From the NCBI GenBank assembly GCA_964544545.1, contig CAZJCG010000012.1, positions 1 to 64,000 of the forward strand: a stretch of 64,000 nucleotides of DNA. The letters are read 5' to 3'. Origin of the DNA: UBA4417 sp964544545. Lineage in GTDB: Bacteria; Bacteroidota; Bacteroidia; Bacteroidales; UBA4417. The first letter of the stretch is position 1. Every line of letters starts with the position of its first letter. Position numbers and translations under genes: made by a program. A model generated the notes under the pieces. It made no database searches and was not told the DNA's origin. It saw only the letters and a list, made by a program, of their open reading frames with translations. Shown piece by piece: positions 30,040 to 37,691 of the stretch.

Positions 30040-30393
30040 ATGGCTAAAGGAAAACTCTTCTCTTCTTCGCTGCTCAGAACTGTTGCATTGGCGCTCGGCT
30101 TCCTTCCTGCCGCTTTTTTTCTGTTCTTTCTGATAGGAGAGGGGCTGGCCGAACTGATTGACGGGAAAACCGGTGTGATTCCGATCCTTGTGCTGATGAT
30201 TCTGACGGTCTCGGGCTATCTGCTTGCGTGGAAGCGTCCAAGGGCCGGCGGATTGATCATGATGGCAGGAGGGCTTGCCATGGGCATCTATCTTTTCATT
30301 GCCGGAGGATCGGATAGTATTGTCATGATCCTGGCTTATTCTCTCCCGTTTATTGTACCGGGCTTCATGCTTTGGATGCTGAAAAAGTCCTGA
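30040..30393 (+). CDS. Small four-helix integral membrane protein
   Basis: 117 aa with four hydrophobic segments: ~13-32 (LALGFLPAAFFLFFL), ~46-63, ~71-88 and ~95-113, and a closing KKS. DUF7670-like from memory; function unknown. Co-transcribed with the preceding lipoprotein and followed by a strong terminator. Confidence 0.75.
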   Translation: MAKGKLFSSSLLRTVALALGFLPAAFFLFFLIGEGLAELIDGKTGVIPILVLMILTVSGYLLAWKRPRAGGLIMMAGGLAMGIYLFIAGGSDSIVMILAYSLPFIVPGFMLWMLKKS

Positions 30394-30410
30394 AGAATTG
30401 AAAGATAAAA

Positions 30411-30440
30411 AAAAGAGCCCGGTAATCGCCGGGCTCTTTT
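30411..30440. terminator. Bidirectional intrinsic terminator
   Basis: AAAAGAGCCCGG (30411-30422) pairs with CCGGGCTCTTTT (30429-30440) around TAATCG. T-rich tracts on both sides let it serve the membrane protein gene and the convergent aconitase-like gene. Confidence 0.9.
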
Positions 30441-30455
30441 CTTATTTAAAGAATC

Positions 30456-32255
30456 TTACAGCAATCCGCCGTTTTTATAGATCTGCATCTGTGCATCGTA
30501 AAACCTGTGAATGACAACGGTTTTTCCTTTGCTCAGATTGTTGACCTCACCTGTTTCCAGGTTAATCCTTACCTGGTCATCCTGCTCCAGTTCCAGCTCT
30601 TCCAGTTGACCCGGAGAGTAAGTAAGGATAGGCAGTGCCGCATTGATGGCGTTGCGTTCGTAAATAGCGCCAAACGACTCAGCCACAATGGCCGACACTC
30701 CCAGTGACAGGAAGCAGTCAACTGCCTGCTGACGTGAACTGCCTGCGCCAAAATTCTTGGTGGTGAAGACAATGTCGCCGGGTTTGGCTTTTTTGGCGAA
30801 GTCTTCGAAACCTTTCAGGTTATCGAAGGCATACTGGCCCATTTCGGCAATATTGGTGATGGTCAGATACCGGTTGTGGAAGATCATATCGGTGTCGATA
30901 TCATCGCGCCGGATCACCCAGGCACGTCCTTCAAACAGTACTGGCTTTTCAGTGACTGTTTTGGCTTTAACTTCCCGCGCTTTGGCCTCTTTCTTTTCGA
31001 AGAATGCCGGTTGATCGGGAATTTCATCAGGAGTGGTTATATAACCTGCGATGGCAGATGCCGTCACTATAGCCGGAGAAGCCAGGTACATGGAACCTTT
31101 TCCCTGCTTTCCCGCGAAGTTGCGGTTTCCTGAACTGATCGTCACCTCTTCGGGACCGTTTTGCCCTACCTGTCCTGCTGCACAACCAGCGCAACCTGCA
31201 TTTGATACCAGAGCGCCTGCATCCTTGAACACCTGGATGAGCCCTTCATCAAGGGCCTGCTTCCATATTGCATCGGTGGATGGCACAACTTTAAAGACCA
31301 CTCCGGGTGCTACCTTACGTCCCTTCAGAATTCCGGCTGCAAGCCGCAGATCCTCAATCCTGCCGTTCGTACAGCTTCCGAGAAATGCAGAATCGATTTT
31401 CGTACGCTTCACTTTTTCAACCGGAGTGTCGTCGTGCGGATGGCCCGGGTTGGCTACCATCGGAACAAATCCGGTAACGTCAATTTCGTGAACGAAGGTA
31501 TAATGCGCGTCATCGTCTGGAATTACCGGTGTAAACCGTTTTCCGGTCTTGGCCTGCAGCTCATCCAGGACTTTTTCGTTGGGGGTGAAGAGCAGGATGA
31601 TGGCGCCCATTTCGGTTGCCATGGAAGAAATGGTGATACGCTGATCCAGGCTCAGATGCTCGACAGGTTCTCCGGTGATCTCAACGGAACAGCCGAGCAA
31701 TTTGTTGGCGCCGTATATCGATAAAAGGTTCAGGACAATATCCTTGGCGGATACCGAATTGTGCAGTTTGCCTTTAAATACCAGCTTTACCGACTCAGGC
31801 ACCTTGAACCAAACGGATCCTTTTGCCCAGGCGGCAGCGATATCCTGATCGCCCATGCCCTGACCGAAAGCACCTATGGCACCCATGATGTTCGCATGCG
31901 AGTCGGTCGAAACGAAGGTACTGCCTGGATAGGCCAGTCCTCTGTCGATGGCAAGGTGGGTGCCGACACCGGAGTCGATGTCGTATACCTTAATATCATT
32001 CTGGCGGGCGAATAACCTGCAGAAATGCTGGTTAGCCGCGTATTTCTGGTCTGATCCGCCGGGATTGCAGTCAAAGGTAAAAATGGTCCTGGAAGGATCA
32101 TGAACCGTAAGTCCGTTGTTCAGGATGTTCTCCACGACATTAGCTCCGCCGAAGTCGCGGGCAGCACGCGTATCGATGAAAACATCAACGATATCCCCGG
32201 GCTTTACCTGCTTCATGCCCGAATGACTGGCTATGATTTTTTCAATAATTGTCAT
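30456..32255 (-). CDS. Fused LeuC-LeuD-type aconitase-family hydratase
   Basis: 599 aa. Residues ~1-400 are the aconitase large domain (STDSHANIMGAIGAFGQGMG, GSCTNGR) with Fe-S cysteines at GSC and CAGC; residues ~440-599 are the swivel domain (DDIDTDMIFHNRYLTI, NFGAGSSRQQA). Single-chain fusions of the LeuC and LeuD halves occur in Bacteroidota. The substrate loop YLTI does not match the YLRT of homoaconitases or the YL(V/R)-type of isopropylmalate isomerases. With an isocitrate dehydrogenase-like gene upstream in the same run, an aconitase role is most likely; homoaconitase or isopropylmalate dehydratase are alternatives. Confidence 0.9.
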   Translation of the reverse strand: MTIIEKIIASHSGMKQVKPGDIVDVFIDTRAARDFGGANVVENILNNGLTVHDPSRTIFTFDCNPGGSDQKYAANQHFCRLFARQNDIKVYDIDSGVGTHLAIDRGLAYPGSTFVSTDSHANIMGAIGAFGQGMGDQDIAAAWAKGSVWFKVPESVKLVFKGKLHNSVSAKDIVLNLLSIYGANKLLGCSVEITGEPVEHLSLDQRITISSMATEMGAIILLFTPNEKVLDELQAKTGKRFTPVIPDDDAHYTFVHEIDVTGFVPMVANPGHPHDDTPVEKVKRTKIDSAFLGSCTNGRIEDLRLAAGILKGRKVAPGVVFKVVPSTDAIWKQALDEGLIQVFKDAGALVSNAGCAGCAAGQVGQNGPEEVTISSGNRNFAGKQGKGSMYLASPAIVTASAIAGYITTPDEIPDQPAFFEKKEAKAREVKAKTVTEKPVLFEGRAWVIRRDDIDTDMIFHNRYLTITNIAEMGQYAFDNLKGFEDFAKKAKPGDIVFTTKNFGAGSSRQQAVDCFLSLGVSAIVAESFGAIYERNAINAALPILTYSPGQLEELELEQDDQVRINLETGEVNNLSKGKTVVIHRFYDAQMQIYKNGGLL

Positions 32256-32466
32256 AATACTGGATTTTTATTTCTTGAAGTGCGAATTGTTTTTGTCAGC
32301 GACCGGATGATGTCCTTTGGCAGAGCTTTTATTTTGTTGCATTCCCGATCCTGCATCATACCGTTGCCTGATCAGATGATTGATCAATTGCATTCCGTTA
32401 GCCCTATGCTGATGTACGGCCGTCAACCATCCATAAACAGGAAACTCTGCCGGCTCTGAATAATCG

Positions 32467-33033
32467 TCAGATCTTCAGTCTCTCCCTGAAGGGCTCAAAG
32501 GTCATGAAATCGGCATGATGAACCACATAGGCTTCAACCGATCGTTTAACCATATCACCTTCGCCTGCATGGGTAGCAATGATATGACAGACATTCGCCG
32601 GAACGCCGCATTGTTCGGCCAGCGAAACACCCGAAAACGGATGCCGGAGGTATTTTCCGTAACTGCCCTGTATCGATTTACCATCTTTTAGTTCGTATTC
32701 GAGCAGCTTTCCTACGTCCGCCAGAATCGCTCCGGCGATCAGGACATCCATGTTTACAGGCAGGTCATCCTTGAAGAACTTGTTCATCTGATCACCGCAG
32801 TCTTTGGCAATATGCACAACCGCCCTTTTGTGACCCATGAAGGTAACTTTCAGATCCGGGCCGCAAAGCAGGGTGAAAGGGATGGTGTTCAGATCATGCG
32901 GGGTCAGAACGCTCTTTTGTAAAGCGAGCGCCCAGGTGTTCATGGTTTGGGTGCGTAAGGTCTCATCCTTGATCCATTCCAGTTCGGGCCAAAGCTCCCG
33001 GGCTTGTTCGATAAATTCCGGTTTGATTACCAT
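32467..33033 (-). CDS. HD-domain-like protein with degenerate HD doublet
   Basis: 188 aa, soluble. The layout MGHKRAVVHIAKDCG, AGAILADVGKLLEYE, HPFSGVSLAEQCG and HIIATHAGEGD follows the HD phosphohydrolase pattern, but the central HD is AD, so one metal-binding histidine is lost while later histidines remain. Placed between the dehydrogenase and hydratase genes, with 211 bp before the latter and 213 bp after the former. Catalytic activity is uncertain. Confidence 0.75.
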   Translation of the reverse strand: MVIKPEFIEQARELWPELEWIKDETLRTQTMNTWALALQKSVLTPHDLNTIPFTLLCGPDLKVTFMGHKRAVVHIAKDCGDQMNKFFKDDLPVNMDVLIAGAILADVGKLLEYELKDGKSIQGSYGKYLRHPFSGVSLAEQCGVPANVCHIIATHAGEGDMVKRSVEAYVVHHADFMTFEPFRERLKI

Positions 33034-33073
33034 ATTGTCTTGTAATTTAAGGAATTAATGAATGATCAATTGT

Positions 33074-33183
33074 ACCGAGCATGTTTCCATTTGTATGATT
33101 CGACCCGTAGGTTACCTCCGAAGGAGTCTCCGAAGGAGCACTTTGTGCCTTTGGACCCTTGGGGCAAACATGTTCAGCCGGGT
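33074..33183. repeat. Palindrome-rich intergenic element
   Basis: Imperfect ends (ACCGAGCATGTTT at 33074-33086 and AAACATGTTCAGCCGGGT at 33166-33183, inverted) enclose two copies of CTCCGAAGGAG (33116 and 33128), GCACTTTGTGC and a CCTTTGG/CCCTTGGGG pair. Looks like a small MITE or REP-type extragenic element. Confidence 0.5.
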
Positions 33184-33191
33184 TATAGTAT

Positions 33192-33223
33192 GATCCCCTT
33201 TGCTTGAGTAAACAAAGGGGATC
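33192..33223. terminator. Hairpin after the isocitrate dehydrogenase-like gene
   Basis: GATCCCCTTTG (33192-33202) pairs perfectly with CAAAGGGGATC (33213-33223) around a 10-nt loop, 24 bp beyond the dehydrogenase stop on the minus strand. It may end or reduce transcription into the HD gene; the T-run after it is weak. Confidence 0.65.
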
Positions 33224-33246
33224 TGAAAAATCGAAAAAGAAATGAA

Positions 33247-34437
33247 TTAAAGCTTGGCAATGATCGCATCGGCCATTTGTGTGGTAGAAGCAGCGCCCTG
33301 GTTGATGACATCCGGCGAACCGCCGAGTTTCAGCATATCATAGGCCTTAACTTTACCTTCTTCAACAACAGCGGCAATTGCCTTGCGGATCGTTTCGGCC
33401 ATTTCCCCTTCGCCGATATGGTCAAGCATCATGCATGCCGACATGATCATGGCAATAGGATTGACGATCGAAACCGGATAGTCGGCATACTTGGGCGCCG
33501 AACCATGGGTGGGTTCGAAAACGGCAATATCGGGACCTATATTGGCACTGCATGCAAATCCGAGTCCGCCGACCAGGCCTGCAAAACCGTCGGAAACAAT
33601 ATCGCCGAACATATTTCCGGATACGATCACGTTGTAGGTCTCAGGATTCTTGGTCAGCCACATCATCTGAGCATCGATGTTCACATCCTGCACGCGGATA
33701 TCCGGATACTCGTTTTTGGACATTTCCTGGGCTATCTTCAGCATCATGCCTGAAGTTTCGCGGATCACGTTAGGCTTTTCACAAACGGTAACGGTCTTGA
33801 ATCCTTTTTCTTTGGCATATTCAAAGGCGGCTTTCACGATCCGGGTGGTGTACTTCCGTGTGAAGATACGTGTTGATACGGCCAGTTCCGGGCGCGGGCA
33901 CCAGGAAAAGTTCTCCTTGAATTTGGGATGGGTCATGAGGGCTTCGTACACCTGATCCGACGGATTGGTCCATTCGACGCCGCCATATAATCCTTCTGTA
34001 TTCTGGCGGAAGATCATGGTATCGATCACAGGCTCTTCAATGACGCCTCCTTTACCTCTGCGGATGAAGTTAAGAGGATTGCCTTTGAAGGTGCGGCAGG
34101 GACGCTGGCAGATATCCAGGTCGAACCTCTGTCGCATCGACACGATAGGGCTGTAATAGGTATAACCCTTCCCCTGCAACTCAGGAGCAAGTTCAGCTGC
34201 AGCTTTGTCTTTTGGCTTGGAGGTGATTGCTCCGAAAAGGGCAATCTTATGCTTTTTCAGTAACTCGACAGTTCGCTCCGGAAGTGGGTTTCCTTCTTTG
34301 CACCAGAATTCCCAGCCAATATCTCCGTTAACGTACTCTGCATCGAATCCGGCTGCATCCAGCACGCGGATGGCTTCTGCCATAACTGCTTTTCCAATGC
34401 CATCGCCGGGCATCGTTACAATAGTTCTTTTTGCCAT
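33247..34437 (-). CDS. Isocitrate/isopropylmalate dehydrogenase family protein (isocitrate dehydrogenase-like)
   Basis: 396 aa. The start MPGDGIGKAVMAE, the segment SMRQRFDLDICQRPCRTF, the IFRQNTEGLYGGVEW block, the Lys/Asp pair near NIDAQMMW and the NADP-binding THGSAPKYAD define the decarboxylating dehydrogenase family. The substrate region LDLxxCxRP resembles bacterial isocitrate dehydrogenase more than LeuB, so NAD(P)-isocitrate dehydrogenase is favoured. First gene of a three-gene run with the HD protein and the aconitase-like enzyme, giving a citrate-to-2-oxoglutarate branch. Confidence 0.9.
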   Translation of the reverse strand: MAKRTIVTMPGDGIGKAVMAEAIRVLDAAGFDAEYVNGDIGWEFWCKEGNPLPERTVELLKKHKIALFGAITSKPKDKAAAELAPELQGKGYTYYSPIVSMRQRFDLDICQRPCRTFKGNPLNFIRRGKGGVIEEPVIDTMIFRQNTEGLYGGVEWTNPSDQVYEALMTHPKFKENFSWCPRPELAVSTRIFTRKYTTRIVKAAFEYAKEKGFKTVTVCEKPNVIRETSGMMLKIAQEMSKNEYPDIRVQDVNIDAQMMWLTKNPETYNVIVSGNMFGDIVSDGFAGLVGGLGFACSANIGPDIAVFEPTHGSAPKYADYPVSIVNPIAMIMSACMMLDHIGEGEMAETIRKAIAAVVEEGKVKAYDMLKLGGSPDVINQGAASTTQMADAIIAKL

Positions 34438-34483
34438 AGAATCAATGATTTATGAAATTGTTTGTAGGTTTCTTTTATTCAAC

Positions 34484-34513
34484 CAAAATTAGAATATAGG
34501 TTCGATATAGCAA
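34484..34513 (-). promoter_or_regulatory. Putative promoter of the isocitrate dehydrogenase-like gene
   Basis: TAATTTTG (-7, 34484-34491) lies 19 bp from a TTG (34511-34513) on the minus strand, matching the Bacteroidota TTTG-N19-TAnnTTTG layout. Leader of about 45 nt. Confidence 0.6.
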
Positions 34514-34559
34514 GTCTTCTGAAAAAAAATAGTCGGCTTCCGGATGAGTCCGGAATGTG

Positions 34560-34567
34560 TATTTTTG
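34560..34567 (+). promoter_or_regulatory. Putative -7 box for the CCA-type nucleotidyltransferase gene
   Basis: TATTTTTG fits TAnnTTTG; no good -33 box is visible. Lying inside the open frame extension upstream of 34605, it argues that translation starts at the ATG at 34605. Confidence 0.5.
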
Positions 34568-34604
34568 CAGCAATGATAAGCCATACTCCATTCGCAACTG
34601 CCAC

Positions 34605-36059
34605 ATGATCGATCTGGAACCATTCATACGACATAAGATATTCTCCGCCATTGCCGAAACCGCTTCGGAACTCAATACCGATGCATTCGTGATCGGTGGT
34701 TATGTCAGGGATGCAATCCTGAGACGCCCCTGCAAGGATGTGGATATTGTGACCTCGGGCGATGGTGTACAGCTGGCGGAAATGACAGCAGCGCGGCTCA
34801 GGGTGGGCAAAGTGGCTGTTTTCAAGAACTTCGGTACTGCCATGTTTACATACAGGAACTGGCAGGTGGAATTTGTCGGCGCCCGCAAAGAAAGCTACAA
34901 CAGCGATTCCAGAAATCCCAGGGTCAGCCCGGGAAGTCTTGAGGACGATCAGCTCCGGCGTGATTTCACGATCAATGCCATGGCAATAAGTCTGAATCCC
35001 GCCGACAGGGGAGTGCTGGTTGATCCTTTCGGCGGAGTGTCGGATCTGGAAGAACAGATCATACGAACCCCGCTTGATCCGGATATCACTTTCTCCGATG
35101 ACCCGCTGCGCATGATGAGGGCTATCCGTTTCGCTTCACAACTGAATTTTTCCATCCATCCGGATACCTTTAAGGCTGTCAGCCGGAATGCCGGAAGGAT
35201 TGAGATTATCTCCAGGGAAAGGATCGCGGAAGAACTCAATAAGATATTAATGTCAGACAAGCCGTCAACGGGTTTCCTATACCTCGAACAGACCGGTTTG
35301 CTTGAGCTGATCTTCCCTCAGCTTTTGGCATTAAAAGGTACAGAGAATATCGACGGAAAAGGGCATAAGGATAATTTCATCCATACCCTGGAAGTCGTCG
35401 ACCGGATAGCTCCCAACACCGATAACCTTTGGCTTCGCTGGTCTGCCCTGCTTCACGACATAGCTAAGCCGATAACCAAACGGTTTTCGCCGGAAACAGG
35501 CTGGACATTTCATGGCCACGAATTCAAAGGGATGAAGATGATCCCGTCGATCTTCAGCAGCATGCGTCTTCCGATGAACGAAAAGATGAAATACGTTCAG
35601 AAGATGGTATTGCTTCACCTTCGTCCGATCGTGCTATCGGAAGAGGAAGTCACCGACTCGGCTGTCAGAAGACTTCTTTTTGAAGCGGGTGACGACATTG
35701 ACGATCTGATGACCCTGTGCGAGGCCGATATCACTTCGAAAAATCCTGAAAAGGTCCGAAGGTATATGCGGAACTTTGGGATTGTCCGACAAAAACTAAA
35801 AGAGATAGAAGAGAAGGACAACCTCCGGAACTGGCAACCGCCCGTTTCAGGTGAAGAGATCATGCATACATTCGGAATCGCACCATCCAGGGAAGTCGGC
35901 ATCATCAAGAATGCCATCCGCGAGGCCATACTCGACGGAGTGATCCGGAATGATCCGGACGAAGCATTCCGCTTAATGATCGAGGAAGGCAGGAAGTTAG
36001 GACTGAACCCTGCCGGGACTCCGAATCTGCCGGGAGCAACTGCTCCCGACCTTGATTAG
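34605..36059 (+). CDS. cca: CCA tRNA nucleotidyltransferase family protein with HD domain
   Basis: 484 aa from the ATG at 34605 (MIDLEPFIRHKIF). Class II nucleotidyltransferase head: GGYVRDAILRRPCKDVDIVT, then the RRDFTINAMA motif and the ERIAEELNKIL segment. C-terminal HD domain with HDIAKP. Such proteins add CCA to tRNA 3' ends; poly(A) polymerase is the alternative in this family. Divergent from the dehydrogenase gene. Confidence 0.88.
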   Translation: MIDLEPFIRHKIFSAIAETASELNTDAFVIGGYVRDAILRRPCKDVDIVTSGDGVQLAEMTAARLRVGKVAVFKNFGTAMFTYRNWQVEFVGARKESYNSDSRNPRVSPGSLEDDQLRRDFTINAMAISLNPADRGVLVDPFGGVSDLEEQIIRTPLDPDITFSDDPLRMMRAIRFASQLNFSIHPDTFKAVSRNAGRIEIISRERIAEELNKILMSDKPSTGFLYLEQTGLLELIFPQLLALKGTENIDGKGHKDNFIHTLEVVDRIAPNTDNLWLRWSALLHDIAKPITKRFSPETGWTFHGHEFKGMKMIPSIFSSMRLPMNEKMKYVQKMVLLHLRPIVLSEEEVTDSAVRRLLFEAGDDIDDLMTLCEADITSKNPEKVRRYMRNFGIVRQKLKEIEEKDNLRNWQPPVSGEEIMHTFGIAPSREVGIIKNAIREAILDGVIRNDPDEAFRLMIEEGRKLGLNPAGTPNLPGATAPDLD

Positions 36060-36110
36060 TTTTCAGAAATTGTTGTACCTTTACACAACCAAATAAAGAA
36101 CGAAAGTAAA

Positions 36111-36701
36111 ATGCAAGCATACCGATTCAGGATCCTGTATGAAGATCAGGAAGATTTCCTGCGGGATATAGAGATAAAGCCTGGGCAGACGTTCAGGGAT
36201 TTTCATGATATTCTCCTGAAATCAGTGGGAATCGAAGGTCAGGAACTCGCCTCCTTCTTTGTTTGTGACCGCAAATGGAACAAACAGAAGGAAATTACCC
36301 TTCTCAACATGATGGATGATAAACAGGAAACCGTTGCGGATACGCTGGATGATGAAGATGCTCCTGTGAAGGTCCAGATTCCGGTTTGCGTTATGGATCA
36401 GGTTCAGATACGCGATGTGATTGAAGATCCTCACCAACGGTTGATCTATGAGTACGATTTCCTGAATCCGCGTACATTTTTCATTGAGCTGATGCGCATA
36501 CTGGATGCCGACGAGAAAAAGAGTTACCCGCTTTGTGTCAAACAGGAAGGAACACTCGCCAAAGTTGTCACCCCTACTTATGAATCATTCCTCGATGATC
36601 CGGATGAAGATGCCATGCTGGGAGAACTGGACGACCTGATCAAAGACGGCAACATGGAAGAAGAGGTGGATGAAAACTTCACCACTGAACCGGAATGGTA
36701 A
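36111..36701 (+). CDS. PRiA4_ORF3-like / MM3350-like protein
   Basis: 196 aa, acidic, soluble. The N-terminal half (YRFRILYEDQEDFLRDIEI, FHDILLKSVG) and IYEYDF match the plasmid pRiA4b ORF-3 / MM3350-like fold, annotated elsewhere as IS1096 passenger-like; the C terminus is a run of D and E (DDPDEDAM, EEEVDENF). It is a stable gene between cca and miaA here, with no transposon nearby, so a cellular role is likely but unknown. Confidence 0.8.
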   Translation: MQAYRFRILYEDQEDFLRDIEIKPGQTFRDFHDILLKSVGIEGQELASFFVCDRKWNKQKEITLLNMMDDKQETVADTLDDEDAPVKVQIPVCVMDQVQIRDVIEDPHQRLIYEYDFLNPRTFFIELMRILDADEKKSYPLCVKQEGTLAKVVTPTYESFLDDPDEDAMLGELDDLIKDGNMEEEVDENFTTEPEW

Positions 36702-36755
36702 ATCCGGACTTAACTGGCAATAAATTTTCACCTGTTAATATCGGCCCCGTCACGC

Positions 36756-37679
36756 ATGCCGGTTAACGTTCCTGAACCCCATACTCTTATTGTGATTGCC
36801 GGCCCGACCGCAGTCGGGAAGACGCGTTTTGCCATTCAACTGGCAAAAAAACTGGAAACCGTCATCCTTTCGTCCGACAGCAGGCAGTTCTATCGGGAGA
36901 TGAATATCGGGACCGCCAAACCATCGGCTGATGAACTGGCGGCTGTCACTCACTATTTCATCGGGCATCTTTCCATCCATGATTATTACAATATCTCACG
37001 CTTTGAATCGGATTGCATCCGTATTCTGGAGGAAGAATTTTGCCGGAAGAGGTCTGTAATCCTTACCGGTGGTTCCGGATTATACATCGATGCTGTTTGT
37101 AAAGGAGTGGATGATTTCCCGGATGCCGATCCTGAACTTCGGAGTTTCCTGAAAGGCATTTTGCAGGATGAAGGCATTGGTAAACTGCAGCACATGCTGA
37201 AAGAGCATGATCCTCAATATTACAACCAGGTCGATCTGGCTAATCCTGTCCGCCTGATCCGGGCCCTGGAGGTATGCCTTGCGACCGGGAAAACATACTC
37301 GGCCCAACGCCAGAATCTGCCATGTTCCAGGGACTTTAATGTCATCAAAATTGGATTGGATCTTCCCCGGGCTAAGTTGTTTGAACGCATTCATACCAGG
37401 GTAGATGAAATGATGCTGAACGGGCTTTTGGATGAAGTAAAGATGTTGCTTCCTTTTCGGCATCTCAATGCGCTGAACACCGTGGGCTATAAGGAGCTCT
37501 TTGAGTATCTGGATGGAAAGGTGTCACTTGATCAGGCTGTTGAAAACATCAGGACCCATACACGCCGCTATGCTAAGCGGCAACTCACCTGGTTCAGGAA
37601 AGATCCGGAATATAATTGGTTCGAACCTGATCAGGTTGATCAGGTCGCAGCACTAATCAGTTCGAAAAAAGAGGCCTGA
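36756..37679 (+). CDS. miaA: tRNA dimethylallyltransferase
   Basis: 307 aa, normal length. MiaA adds a dimethylallyl group to the N6 of A37 in tRNAs reading U-starting codons. Seen: P-loop AGPTAVGKT, substrate motif SSDSRQFYREMNIGTAKP, LTGGSGLYIDAV, and the C-terminal NTVGYKELFEYL and RRYAKRQLTWFR. Starts 54 bp after the acidic protein gene. Confidence 0.96.
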   Translation: MPVNVPEPHTLIVIAGPTAVGKTRFAIQLAKKLETVILSSDSRQFYREMNIGTAKPSADELAAVTHYFIGHLSIHDYYNISRFESDCIRILEEEFCRKRSVILTGGSGLYIDAVCKGVDDFPDADPELRSFLKGILQDEGIGKLQHMLKEHDPQYYNQVDLANPVRLIRALEVCLATGKTYSAQRQNLPCSRDFNVIKIGLDLPRAKLFERIHTRVDEMMLNGLLDEVKMLLPFRHLNALNTVGYKELFEYLDGKVSLDQAVENIRTHTRRYAKRQLTWFRKDPEYNWFEPDQVDQVAALISSKKEA

Positions 37680-37691
37680 CCCTATACAGGA

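Noticed and set aside
36111..36701. Transposon passenger (IS1096-like) gene
   Set aside because: Family name suggests it, but no inverted repeats or transposase are nearby; it sits stably between housekeeping genes.
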